The notes beneath the pieces are model-generated. The model searched no databases, was not told the DNA's origin, and was given only the letters and a program-made list of their open reading frames with translations. 64,000 bases of DNA, from assembly GCA_027257055.1 (NCBI GenBank), contig JAPVLO010000003.1:8373501-8437500 (forward strand). The letters run 5' to 3'. A program made the position numbers and the translations under genes. Of this stretch, positions 23,710 to 34,365 are shown one piece after another. Each line of letters opens with the position of its first letter. Within the stretch, counting starts at the first letter, position 1. The DNA is from Cephalopachus bancanus. Its lineage: Eukaryota > Chordata > Mammalia > Primates > Tarsiidae.

Positions 23710-25675
23710 CCAAAATACTCTCTCTGTGCTACATTCCAACAATAGCACTCTTAGGAAATTTCTCACTATTAAAAATCACATAAAAAAAGCAATTTATTCA
23801 ATTAAAGAAAAGGTTAAAACTAGAAGGTTTCAGGATCACAATTGCCAGTAGCTGCAAAGTAATGCAAATATGATTCCCTAATTATCTAATCAATGTTATA
23901 GCTGATTCAAGTTATGAAAACTTTCAGAAGTGCCTATAATCCAGAAAGCATCTGGCCACTCTTCCCCCTCATTCCTTTGCATTCCTATTTTTTTGATAGG
24001 CAGCTAATGAAGCCTGCTCTGACATGCCTTTTACAAATAACAAAACATACTGTACTCAATATATTGGCAACACTCTCAGTGTTATATGCATATGAACCAT
24101 TTCAGTTTCTTGCCTCTATATGCTGACACAGAACTAAAAATAATAGGACAATTTATACTTGAGGCGGTGAAGTTCTTAGTCTGAGCTTTCTAGCAGTCCA
24201 TTCTAGAATCCAGGCTTGTCTGATTTTGTTTGGAAGACTGATATGGCCAGCCAGTACCTATTTGCATGGGAATAAAAGGTGCTAGAGTATTGACATCATT
24301 AAGAGAATGAATAACATGGAATGTATTAATGCAATAAATTGCAATTCCAGTTAAAATAAACAACATATACCAACATGTATAAATCTCAAAAATTCAACAC
24401 TGAGCATAAAAAAGCAAGTTACAAAAGCACAAAGCAAAAGTATACTACTTGTTTACAATGTAAATTAAAAATATTACATATTGTTTAGGATTTTCCTAAA
24501 CAATAGTACATATTGCTTATATTTTACAAAATCATGACCTAGAAAAATACACACTCAATTTAGGAGAGTGACTTTTCTCTGACCAGAATAAGTATAAAAA
24601 TGGATGGAAGGAAGGAAATATCAAATGTATCTGTAGTTATCCCATCCATTAAAAAAATAGTGGAAGAAACAGTAGTCTTTACATTCATAGGTTAAAAGCA
24701 TAATGTTTCCTCAGTGAGTCCTAATAATTCTAGTGATATAAGTTTCTAAACAGTAAGGCAAAGTATAATAGAGTTTTGTGGTTTGACATTCCTGCTTAGA
24801 TGTCTAAAGGCAAAGCAAACACAATTACAACAGAAATACAATACATAGGAACTAAAATATTCTCAACTTTTCTCAACAACCTTGAAAAACACAAAATACT
24901 CACTGCTAATATGATTGAAAATTGAGGGGCAATTTAAAATTGTTGCAAAGGTGAATTAGATAAAATGTACCTGGGGTTGTTTGTAAATTTTAATAGAATT
25001 TAGAGATGGAAAAACTTTAGAAATGATCTAGCTCTATGGTGTATCCTGGCATTTAGGGATTTAAAGGTAGTAACGAGAATAAAGGTGAAAAAGGAGTGAA
25101 GCAGTTTATTAGTTATTTGTAACATTATAAAAGTTGAATGAAATGTTTCACTTATCTATAAAAATAAATTTCTACTTTGATTTTGCCTGAAAATGCAGTA
25201 ATTCTGTGTGGCAATATTAATTAACGCATGCTGCTTAATAGATCTGATTGTCAGATTTATTTATATTTGATTAATAAACCTCAAGGAATGAATAATTCTA
25301 TAATAAGTACAGTTTCTATGGCAATAAAAAATTTTCAAAACATTGATTTATTTAAAAAATAATAGAAAGGGCTCTTGGTAACAAAAAGGATTACAAATGT
25401 ATATAGTTGAGCCACCTTTTAGAAACTGACAATCTAAAAGATTGAATGGCCAGGTCACATAGCTGGGGAAGAAAAGAGTCACTGGTCTCCTAATCCACGA
25501 CTCTTTGTATGCTAATATGTTATTGTCATCTTTTTTGAAAAAGAAAATAAGATAAGAACTTTTCAGATTGATATGAATTTCAAGTGATTAACTGAAAATG
25601 CAGTGTTTGCCAAAAGAAACAAATTGATAGAGATGTGGTTACTCCTTCAACTGGAGAAGACTATTAAGATAGTTC
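23710..25675. other. Unassigned AT-rich sequence, possible old L1 scrap
   Basis: No gene. 24345-24480 (AACATGTATAAATCTCAAAA onward) weakly resembles an old L1 3' end. 25190-25330 is repeat-free with the motifs ATTAATTAACGC and GATTAATAAACC. Confidence 0.35.
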
Positions 25676-25679
25676 TAGA

Positions 25680-25833
25680 GCTAGGCACAATGGCTCCTAC
25701 CTGTAATCCCAGTGACTCTGAAGACTGAGGCAGGAAGATCTCTTGAACTCAGATGTTCAAGGTTGCAATAAGCTATGATCATGCCATTGCAGTACAGCCT
25801 GGGAGACAGATTCCATCTAAAAATAAAATAAAA
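25680..25833 (+). mobile_element. Free Alu monomer (FLAM-like)
   Basis: About 150 bp from CTAGGCACAATGGCTCCTAC through GTAATCCCAGTGACTCTGA to GCAGTACAGCCTGGGAGACAG, then an A-rich tail. A single monomer, older than the dimeric SINEs. Confidence 0.85.
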
Positions 25834-25867
25834 GACACTCTTAGGAGAAAAAATCATGGAAAGGGAA

Positions 25868-26075
25868 CTAATTAACATTTATGGAGTGCCTACTATGTGT
25901 GTGAGCATATATGACTCTTTTTATACTTAAGTCATTTACCTTAAGTCCCTCAATTTGTCATTATTACTCTTATTTCACAAATAAGAATTATGAATTCACC
26001 AGCATTAAGTAGTTGACCTGTTGCTGTGTGGGAAGTTCTGAGCCAGCATTTGAAGTCAGGCCCCTTTCTTTCTGT
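25868..26075 (-). repeat. MIR fragment
   Basis: ATTTATGGAGTGCCTACTATG, TTATTTCACAAATAAGAATT and CATTTGAAGTCAGGCCCCTT follow the complement of MIR. Confidence 0.65.
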
Positions 26076-26574
26076 ACCTTCATGGATTGTGACTGAGTCA
26101 GGATCACTGAGAAAACTTGTGCTCAATCACTGATTTTTAACTATTTTGTGCCACAGACCCTTTTGGTGCAGTCTGGTGAAGACTATTGAGTCTTTTTCAG
26201 AACCATGTTTTTTAAATACATACAAATCAAGTATATATAATTTGATACTTCATTTTATGTATATATAATTCCTACAAAAGAATGAGCCCTTAGAGAAAAG
26301 GAAACATTCTAAGATGGAACAGCTGATTGCTAGGTAGTTTAGTGTCTGTCATTTGTGAAAAAGTTGGGTTCCTGACCAGTAAAGATCCCTGTGGGAACCA
26401 AGATCTTGAAAGAGAGACCTCAGCATCAGTGTAAGAATGGAGGTGAGTAGCCTTATTTTTCCCTACTTGCAACATTGTGAAATACTGTATATATTTGGTC
26501 TTTGGCCCATTTCTTGACAAAGAACTCCTAAAATCTTTGAACTCTCTCTCCAAAGTGATGTGTCTTTTTGTGTA

Positions 26575-26865
26575 CTAATGAGTTGACTTGTGGCTGGCAG
26601 CCCCTAGGTAATTTTAGGGTGGGGACCAGTCACCAGAAAGAAAAAGACATGGTTAGAGGGTTGGAACTTGCAGCTCCACCTCACATCCTCCAGGGAGAAG
26701 AGAAGGGCTGAAGGTTGAGTGATCACCAATTGCCAATGATTTAATCAATCACATCCATATAAAGTCTCCACAAAAACCCCAAAGGACAGGATTTGGAAGA
26801 ATATCTAAATAGCTGAGCATGCAGACATCCTGGGTGTCCTGAGAAGACAAGAAAGTATAAATGTT
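26575..26865 (+). mobile_element. MLT2-type (ERVL) LTR, left part
   Basis: GACTTGTGGCTGGCAGCCCC, GGGGACCAGTCACCAGAAAG, GGTTGAGTGATCACCAATTG and CCACAAAAACCCCAAAGGAC are MLT2 landmarks. The LTR is interrupted and continues at about 33590-33990. Confidence 0.8.
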
Positions 26866-27159
26866 GATCACACAAGTTGGGTCATTGTTGCCATATCCAG
26901 CTCAAACACTGTCAAGAAACCAGGAGAAAAGTTACTCAGGGCATATAACATTGCTCCAGAAATGTACTTATCTGCAAGTCAGGCTGCTGAAACTGCCTAC
27001 TGCAACCTAAAATCAGTTTTATCTAATAAAACAACCTGCTGTAACTCTAAGAATAGTTTTACCTGCCACTATCATGTACAAATCAGAACTCACCAGCTCT
27101 AAAACTTTACTAGTGCTCATAAGCTTTCTTGGAAAAGAATATGTAACATTTCTCTTTTA
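26866..27159 (+). mobile_element. Second LTR nested in the MLT2 LTR, left part
   Basis: CTGCCTACTGCAACC, CAAATCAGAACTCACCAGCT and TTTCTTGGAAAAGAATATGT form an LTR-like unit. It continues after the L1 and SINE at about 33486-33590 (GCATATGGCCTGGAC, TTCCTAATAAAACATATTTTA). The family is not named and the ends are approximate. Confidence 0.5.
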
Positions 27160-27172
27160 AAATAAAACTCTA
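27160..27172 (+). repeat. Target-site duplication AAATAAAACTCTA, copy 1
   Basis: Matches 33140-33152 exactly and, with one extra C, 33472-33485. Preceded by TTTT/A, a typical L1-endonuclease nick site. Confidence 0.9.
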
Positions 27173-27184
27173 GGAGGCGAACTG

Positions 27185-27193
27185 AAGATGGCG
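27185..27193 (+). promoter_or_regulatory. YY1-like motif at the L1 5' end
   Basis: AAGATGGCG, 13 nt into the element. It sits where human L1 carries its YY1 site, which positions transcription start. Function here is inferred by position. Confidence 0.6.
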
Positions 27194-27348
27194 ACCGCAT
27201 AGGTGGATCCCTGAGCTTCTCTGAACTTGAACTTCCCCAAAAGACTATTACTTTTCTTCCTGCACCACCCCGCCTACCTCCAGCCACACTGGTACAAGGC
27301 TTGGAGACTTTTGGTCCCAGACATTGTGGCCAGACTGCAGCTGCTCCA

Positions 27349-27801
27349 CTATATGTGATTCCGGCGGCTGGGGAATCTCAAATCCCGGATCCCAGTTCCA
27401 TCCCCAGCTACATTACATCTTTGCGACCAGCACCCAGTGCGAGGCTGCTGGTCACGCAGGGAGGCTCTGAGCGCCCGCCCCTTAGAGATACCAGTCCCAT
27501 TTCTGGCTAAAGTGCTCTGGGAGGGACCTAGAGCCACCACCTGCCCTCTGGAGTTTTGGAGATCGGAAGCCCCCTCAGCCAGCGTGCATGACCACAAGCC
27601 TGTGTAAGGGGGCAGAACGCCAAGCTGGTGTAAGGTGCCAATCGCAGGCATCCAGCTCCAGAGGAGGGAATGCCTGACCCTCTCCTCCACCCTAGCCGGC
27701 TGGAGGCACCCCAGATCCAGCGCCCAGCTGTGCAGCTGGTCCCACCTGGAGACCCACAGGAGTGCCCCTAAAAGTGAAAGTAAAACCGCCACCTCCGCCA
27801 T
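27349..27801 (-). CDS. Antisense ORF in the L1 5' UTR (ORF0-like position)
   Basis: A minus-strand frame of 150 codons from an ATG at 27801 in strong context (AAAATGGCGG) to a stop at 27349. It is also open upstream to a GTG at 27837. The N-terminus is hydrophobic (residues ~3-14, EVAVLLSLLGAL) and the rest is Gly/Arg/Ser-rich. Human L1 has an antisense 5' UTR ORF (ORF0) driven by an antisense promoter. This one occupies a comparable place and strand, but I saw no sequence match to ORF0. The ATG overlaps a YY1-like motif. GC-rich DNA has few stops, so the ORF may be chance. Expression is unknown. Confidence 0.3.
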   Translation of the reverse strand: MAEVAVLLSLLGALLWVSRWDQLHSWALDLGCLQPARVEERVRHSLLWSWMPAIGTLHQLGVLPPYTGLWSCTLAEGASDLQNSRGQVVALGPSQSTLARNGTGISKGRALRASLRDQQPRTGCWSQRCNVAGDGTGIRDLRFPSRRNHI

Positions 27802-28037
27802 TTTCAAGGCATATTTACATCGCATTGCCCCGCCCACCTATCAGAGCCTCCACCTCGGTTCCCACGGTGACTTCATTAACAGGAGACAAAGCCCCTCCCC
27901 TACGCTGAATAGAGACTAGTGTCACAGATCTCCTAGGCAACAAGCTAACTACCTGCAACAGAAACAGAGGAGAGAGGCTGGAGATTAGATCTCAGGAACT
28001 TGATTCACTAAGGGACCAGAGAGAAAAATCTACACAA

Positions 28038-29007
28038 ATGAAGAAAAACCAAAAGAAGAACATGGGTCACTCCCAGACTCCTGGGAGGGCAGACACTGAC
28101 AAAACTGACTTTGGAATGCAAACAATGAAGAGCCCCGCCCAGAATGAATGGTCTCAAAATACAACCCTAGACATGAAGACATTAATGGAGAGATTAAAAA
28201 GAATTGAAGAGACTCAAGAAGAAACTAGAAAGGAGCTGATATCTGAGATAACAGTAATAAAGAATACTGTGAATGAAATAAACAATAAACTGATAAGTAT
28301 GGAAAGCAGAACTACCCAAGCAGAAGAAAGAATCTCAGAGCTTGAGGACCAAAATATAGAAATAACCCAAACTCTCAAAAACACAGAAAACAAGCTCAAA
28401 AAGACAGAAAAAAACCTTCAAGAGATGAGTGATTACCTCAAGAGGCCTAACCTAAGAGTAATTGGTCTGCCTGAGGCAGAAAGAGAGACAGAGATCACAT
28501 TGGAACAAATCTTCCATGAGATCATTCAAGAAAACTTCCCTTATCTAATCAATGATGCAAAAACTCAAACACAAGAGATCCAGAGAACCCCTGCAAGACA
28601 ACAAATGAGAAAACCAACTCCTAGACACATAATAATTCACCTAAACAAAGTAGGCATAAAACAAAAAAATCCTAAAGGCAGCAAGAGAAAAAGGTCAGAT
28701 TACCTACCATGGAAAACCAGTTAGAATAGCAGCAGATTTATCTACAGAAACCCTGCAGGTTAGGAGAGCTTGGAGCCCTATCTTCAAAGTCCTAAAAGAT
28801 AAACAATTTCAACCAAGAATAACCTACCCTGCCAGATTAAGCTTCATCAGCGAGGGAGAATTAAAATCTTTCCCAGATATCCAATCCCTAAGAACCTATG
28901 CTACCACCAAATCACCTCGACATGAAACACTTAAGAAAGTACTAAACACAGAAGAAAAGGGTGGGAAAAGAGCAACATTTTTCACAAGAGTACAGGAAAA
29001 AGAATAA
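28038..29007 (+). pseudogene. L1 ORF1: L1 ORF1 (RNA-binding protein), frameshifted
   Basis: ORF1p is the trimeric RNA-binding chaperone of L1. The frame opens at 28038 and shows a long coiled coil (residues ~45-135, many Glu/Lys heptads), then the RRM start (YLKRPNLRVIGLPEAE, residues ~136-151). It breaks in a run of seven A at 28663-28669. One extra base shifts the frame, and the track then ends at 28724. Past the break, the original reading continues in another frame through the C-terminal domain to a TAA at 29005-29007. Removing the single base gives 322 codons, close to the usual 338, so this is the only frame break in the ORF. Confidence 0.92.
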
Positions 29008-29081
29008 AATACATATGAAACAACCTCAAAAACAAAAGAAAGACAATAAACCAAGTGGAAGAACAACTCTAAAAGAACTGT

Positions 29082-32000
29082 ATGTTAGGGATGAACTCTC
29101 ACATTTCAATAATTAACCTGAATGTGAATGGACTAAATGCACCACTGAAAAGACATAGAATGGCAAAATGGATAAAATATCACCAGGCAACAATGTACTG
29201 CCTTCAAGAGACCCATCTCACTAGAAAGGACATGCACAGACTCAAAGTAAGAGGATGGGAAACAAATTTCCAGGCGAATGGAACACAAAAGAAAGGAGGA
29301 GTCGCGATCCTAATTTCAGACAAAATACCATTTAAGCTATCAAAAATTAAAAAAGATACAGAGGACCACTACATAATGATAAAAGGCTCACTCCATCAAC
29401 AAGAAATATCTATCCTAAACATATATGCACCTAACATAGGTGCACCAACTTTTACAAAGCAACTCCTAGGAAAACTATAGAAAGATATTGATTCTAACAC
29501 CATCATAACTAGGGACTTTAATACCTCACTCACAACCCTCGACAGATCATCGGGACAAAAAATCAGCAACGAGATTTGGAACCTCAATGTGACTCTGGAC
29601 CAAATGAACTTAATTGATACCTACAGAACACTCCATCCAAAGACCAGAGAATACACATTCTACTCATCACTGCATGGGATGAATTCCAAGATTGACTATA
29701 TTATCGGCCATAAATCAAGCATAAGCAAATTTAAAAAGACTGAAATTCTATCATGCACCTTCTCGGACCACAGTGGTATAAAAATAAACATTGACACCAA
29801 CAAGGTCCCCCCAAAACCCACAAACACATGGACACTAAACAGCATGATACTAAACAACTCTTGGATCAATGATGAAATCAAAACAGAGATCAAAAGATAC
29901 CTGGAAACAAATGAAAATGAAGAAACATCTTACCAAAATCTCTGGGACGCCTTAAAAACTGTAGTAAGAGGGGAATTTATATCCCTACAAACACACATGA
30001 ACAAAATGGAAGAAGCACAAATTAATAGCCTAACAAACCACCTAAGGAAGCTGGAAAAGCAAGATCACAAAAACCCTAATTTCAGCAGAAGAATCCAGAT
30101 CACCAAAATTAAAGCCCAAATCCAGGACATAGAAGACAAAAAGACAATCCAAAAAAATCAATGAAACAAAAAGCTGGTTCTTCAAAAGGATAAACAAGAT
30201 CGATGGTCCCCTAGCTAGACTGACCAAGAAAAAGAAAGAAAAAACCCAAATAAGCACAGTCAGAAACACAAAAGATGAAGTCATATCTGACCCTGAGGAA
30301 ATACAAAAGATCATCAGAGACTACTATGTACACTTGTATGGAAACAAACTTGAAAACCTCAAGGAAATGGAGGACTTTCTGTCATCGCACAACCTGCCTA
30401 GGTTGAAACAAGAAGAAATTGAGACCCTAAATAGACCAATAACAATCAAGGAAATTGACTATGTAATAAGAAAACTACCGACAACAAAAAGCCCCGGACC
30501 AGATGGCTTTCCAGCAGAATTCTACAAGACATTTAAGGAGGAACTGATTCCAATCCTACTGAAGCTATTTCAGGTGATTGAGAAAGATGGAACCCTCCCC
30601 AAACCATTTTATGAAGCTAAAATCACATTGATACCCAAGCCAGGTAAAGATCCAACAAAACAAGAGAACTACAGGCCAATATCTTTGATGAACATAGACG
30701 CTAAAATTCTCAAAAAGATCCTAGCAAACTGGATTCAACAACACATCTCAAAAATCATTCATTATGACCAGTAGGCTTCATCCCTGGGATGCAAGGCTGG
30801 TTCAACATTCGTAAAACAATAAATGTAATTAAATACATCAACAGATGTCAAAACAAAAACCACATGATTATATCATTAGATGCAGAAAAAGCTTTGATAA
30901 AATCCAGCACCCTTCTTGATAAAAACCCTCAAACATCTAGGCATATAGGGAACATACCTCAAAGTAGTAAAAGCCATCTATGAGAAACCCACAGCCAGCA
31001 AACTCCTAAACGGACAAAAATTGGAATAATTTCCCCTGAAAACTGGAACAAGACAAGGATGCCCACTCTCACCCCTCCTGTTCAATACTGTATTGGAAGT
31101 CCTGGCTAGAGCAATCAGAGAAGAGAAGGCAATCAGGGGTATCCAAATAGGAAAAGAGGAAGTCAAATTATCTCTCTTTGCAGATGACATGATCGTATAC
31201 CTTGAAAACCCAAGGGAATCTGTCAAAAACCTCCTTACACTGATAAAGGCCTTTGGCAAAGTCTCAGATATAAAATAAATGTGCAAAAGACAATCGCATT
31301 TCTTTACACCCACAATAAACAAACAGAAACCCAAATAAGAAGCACAATTCCATTCAAAATAGCCACAAAAAAATGAAATACCTTGGCATCTTCCTAACCA
31401 GAGATGTGAAAGACCTTTACAATGAAAACTACAAAACTCTGCTCAAAGAAATCAAAGATGACACAAACAAGTGGAAAAATATCCCATGCTCATGGATTGG
31501 AAGAATCAACATTGTGAAGATGTCCATCTTACCTAAGGCAATCTACAGATTCAATGCAATACCTATCAAATTACCAGCAACATTCTTCTCAGACCTAGAA
31601 AAGACAACACAGGAATTCATATGGAAACACAAACGACCAAGAATTGCCAGAACAATCGCCAGCAAAAAAAACAAAGCAGGTGGTATCACATTACCAGACA
31701 TCAAACTTTACTGTAAAGCTACAATCATCAAAACAGCTTGGTATTGGTATAGGAACAGGCATATAGACCAATGGAATAGAATTGAGATTCCAGAGGCAAG
31801 ACCTCAATTTCTCAACCAACTCATCTTTGACAAAGCCTCCACCACCTACCACTGGGGAGAGGAGAACCTTTTCAGTAAATGGTGATGGGAAAACTGGCTG
31901 ACCACGTGCAGAAGATTGAAATAGGACCCCTATCTATCCCCATACACAAAAATTAATTCCAAATGGATCAGGGACCTAAATATAAAACCTCAAATCATAA

Positions 32001-32893
32001 GAACCTTAGAAAATGAAGGACATACCCTCATGGAAATTGGAACTGGTATCCAATTCCTGAACAAAACTCAAAACCCACAGGCCATAAGGGATAAGATAGA
32101 CAAGTGGGACCTCATTAAACTGACAACCTTCTGCAAAGCCAGAGAAACCATCAAGAGAGCAGGAAGACACCCTACATACTGGGAAAAAGTATTTGACAAC
32201 TCCAGGTCTGACAAACGCTTAACATCCTGGATCTATAAGGAACTCAAATGTGCTGAAAAGAAAAAAACAAACAACCCCATTTTAAAGTGGGCAAAAGATA
32301 TGAACAGACACTTCACAAAGGAAGACATCCGAGCAGCCAACAGACACATGAAGAAATGTTCAACCTCACTAATCATCAGGGAGATGCAAATCAAAACCAC
32401 ACTAAGATACCACCTAACTCCAGTCAGAATGGCAATTATTAACAACTCAAAAAATAACAGCTGCTGGAGAGGGTGTGGCAAAAAGGGAACACTTCTACAC
32501 TGTTGGTGGGAGTGTAAACTAGTGTAACCTCTGTGGAAAGCAGTGTGGCGATTCCTAAGAGCTCTAAACATCAACCTCCCATATGACCCTGCAATTCCCC
32601 TACTGGGAATATACCCCAAAGAACTCAAATCACTCTATAAAAAAGATACCTGCACGCAAATGTTTATTGCAGCATTGTTTACAATAGCAAGAACCTGGAA
32701 CCAACCACGCTGTCCATCAAAAGAGGACTGGATTAAAAAAATGTGGTACATATACATGATGGAATACTATGCAGCCATAAAAAAGAACCAAATCATGAAT
32801 TTTGCAGCAACCTGGATGGAGCTAGAGTCTGTAATACTAAGTGACCTCTCACAGAAACAAAGATCTGAGTACCACATATTCTCACTCATATAG
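29082..32893 (+). pseudogene. L1 ORF2: L1 ORF2 (endonuclease/reverse transcriptase), multiply broken
   Basis: ORF2p supplies the APE-type endonuclease and reverse transcriptase for L1 mobility. The start MLGMNSHISIINLNVNGLN opens the endonuclease domain (29082 to about 29790, with QETHL and the later SDHSG). The RT domain runs about 30480-31700, with [13 protein letters not shown] and the catalytic FADD at 31177-31188. A C-terminal zinc-knuckle-like region ([16 protein letters not shown]) lies near 32463-32515. Breaks: stops at 29478-29480, 30946-30948, 31027-31029, 31883-31885, 31922-31924 and 32525-32527. There is an extra A in the A7 run at 30151-30157. Single-base losses lie near 30772, 30894, 30907, 31266 and 31367-31373. 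It is dead but well preserved. Confidence 0.93.
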
Positions 32894-33080
32894 TGGACCT
32901 TGATCATCCAATGCACTACTATAAGAAAATGACTGACAGTGTTGGGAAACTATGGCGGGGGGAATGGGACTAATGGTAGTAAACATCGGTCTGGAGACGG
33001 GGAGACACCAATTATCAACAAGAGGGCCTGAATGAAGCTTATTTGTATACCTAACCCTTAACTGTACCCCACAATATCAA

Positions 33081-33086
33081 AATAAA
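33081..33086 (+). terminator. L1 poly(A) signal AATAAA
   Basis: Lies about 15 nt before the A-run at about 33099-33109 that ends the L1 body. Confidence 0.8.
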
Positions 33087-33152
33087 AAATATCGATTATA
33101 AAAAAAAAATGCACTATTTAAAGGGGAAAATAAATAAATAAATAAAACTCTA

Positions 33153-33471
33153 GCCGGGCTTGGTGGCTCAGCCTGTAATTCTGTGCTTTGAAAAGAGGCT
33201 GAGGTGAGTGGATTGTCTGAGCCCACAGGTTCGAGACCCGCCTGGGCAACTTGGTGAGACCTCATCTCTACAATAAACCAAAAAATTAGCCTGGTGTGGT
33301 AGCATGTGCCTGTAGTTCCAGCTACTTGTAAGGCTGAGGTGGAAGGATCGCCGGAGCCCAGCAGGTTGATGCTGTGGTGGCCGGGAGCGGCCACTGCACT
33401 CCAGTCTGGGCGAAAGAGTGAGACTCCAACTCAAATAAATAAATAAATAATAAATAAATAAATAAATAAAT
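33153..33471 (+). mobile_element. Alu-type SINE with long AAAT tail
   Basis: Plus-strand dimer starting GCCGGGCTTGGTGGCTCAGC, abutting the L1's right target duplication. It ends in an (AAAT)n tail from about 33434. Its right flank AAATAAAACCTCTA (33472-33485) repeats the same target sequence. Confidence 0.95.
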
Positions 33472-33485
33472 AAATAAAACCTCTA

Positions 33486-33590
33486 ACCTTCCCTTTGATT
33501 TTTGGACATACTGAGCACCACCCATTTTGTGCATATGGCCTGGACTAAAATTTCTGCTTTCCTAATAAAACATATTTTATTCAACTTTGA
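33486..33590 (+). mobile_element. Second nested LTR, right part
   Basis: Continues 26866-27159: CTTCCCTTTGATTTTTGGAC, GCATATGGCCTGGACTAAAA, and CCTAATAAAACATATTTT with a poly(A)-signal-like AATAAA. Confidence 0.5.
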
Positions 33591-33995
33591 CAGAAGATCT
33601 GCACCCCTTCTCCCACACCTTGCCCTATGCATTCCTTTCAATCTGGCTTTTCATTTGTTTTCTTTATAGTGTCCTTTATAATGAAACAGTAAATGTAATT
33701 AGTGGTTTCCTGAGTTCTGTGAGCTGTTTTTGCAAATGTATCAAATCTGAGAAGGTTGCAGTAGAAACCTTGGTTAGAAGTACAGGTGACAACCTACTAC
33801 TTGCAACTGATATCTAAAATGGGGGACAGTCTTGTGAGACTGAGACCACCTGTGGGATCTGACGCTACCTCCACGTAGTGTTGGAATTGAATTGGATTAG
33901 AGAACACCCAGCCAGTATTCAATACAGAATTGATTGCTTGCTTCATGGGTGGGGAAATAAATCCCACCCATCCATGGTCAGACATGTTCTGTGTT
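33591..33995 (+). mobile_element. MLT2-type (ERVL) LTR, right part
   Basis: CACACCTTGCCCTATGCATT, TTTCCTGAGTTCTGTGAGC, ACAGGTGACAACCTACTACT, GGGATCTGACGCTACCTCC and GAATTGAATTGGATTAG are MLT2 landmarks continuing 26575-26865. Confidence 0.85.
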
Positions 33996-34015
33996 GATTG
34001 TGTTGTAAGCATGTA

Positions 34016-34237
34016 TAGTCAACCATCCATAGCCATGGGTTCCATATCTACGAATTCAACCAACCATGAATCAAAAATATTTGAAAAAAAAATACAGCAG
34101 TACAAGTAACACAGATAAAACATTCAATACAACAGGTATTTACATAGCCTTTACATTGTATTGGATATTTTAAGTAACTTAGAGATGATCTGCAGTATAT
34201 GAGAGAGAGTATGCATAGGCCATATGCAAATACTGTT
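34016..34237 (-). mobile_element. MER2 DNA transposon, left part
   Basis: From TAGTCAACCATCC, past ACGAATTCAACCAACCATGA and TTACATAGCCTTTACATTG, to GGCCATATGCAAATACTG: the complement of MER2. TA precedes it (34014-34015). The element resumes at 35906-35995. Confidence 0.85.
34121..34178 (+). repeat. 58-bp direct repeat (MER2 segment), copy 1
   Basis: CATTCAATAC to TTTAAGTAAC. The same 58 bp recurs at 34308-34365 with one mismatch (C/T at the tenth base). Confidence 0.9.
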
Positions 34238-34307
34238 ATGGTCTGAGTAACACTCGGCTGCTCTCCTTGATACCCATAAATCAAAGGGACAGGAAACTGG
34301 CCTACTC

Positions 34308-34365
34308 CATTCAATATAACAGGTATTTACATAGCCTTTACATTGTATTGGATATTTTAAGTAAC
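34308..34365 (+). repeat. 58-bp direct repeat, displaced copy 2
   Basis: Near-identical to 34121-34178 but placed 187 bp downstream in non-MER2 sequence. It is a local duplication rather than a second MER2 insertion. Confidence 0.9.

Larger units (their letters stand above)
27173..33139 (+). mobile_element. L1: Full-length but inactivated L1
   Basis: A 5'-complete LINE-1 of about 5.9 kb. It has a GC-rich 5' UTR (27173-28037, 865 nt) that starts GGAGGCGAACTGAAGATGGCG with a YY1-like motif. ORF1 is 28038-29007, followed by a 74-nt spacer, ORF2 at 29082-32893, and a 3' UTR with a G-rich tract near 32955-32966. AATAAA lies at 33081-33086, followed by an A-run. It is flanked by a 13-bp target duplication (27160-27172, 33140-33152). 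ORF1 carries one frameshift and ORF2 carries several frameshifts and stops, so it cannot move. Bases 33110-33139, after the first A-run, may be a short 3' transduction. Confidence 0.95.

Noticed and set aside
32233..32628. 131-codon minus-strand ORF
   Set aside because: Antisense of L1 ORF2; no ORF0-like context.
33434..33480. AATA repeat as independent microsatellite
   Set aside because: It is the expanded tail of the SINE at 33153.
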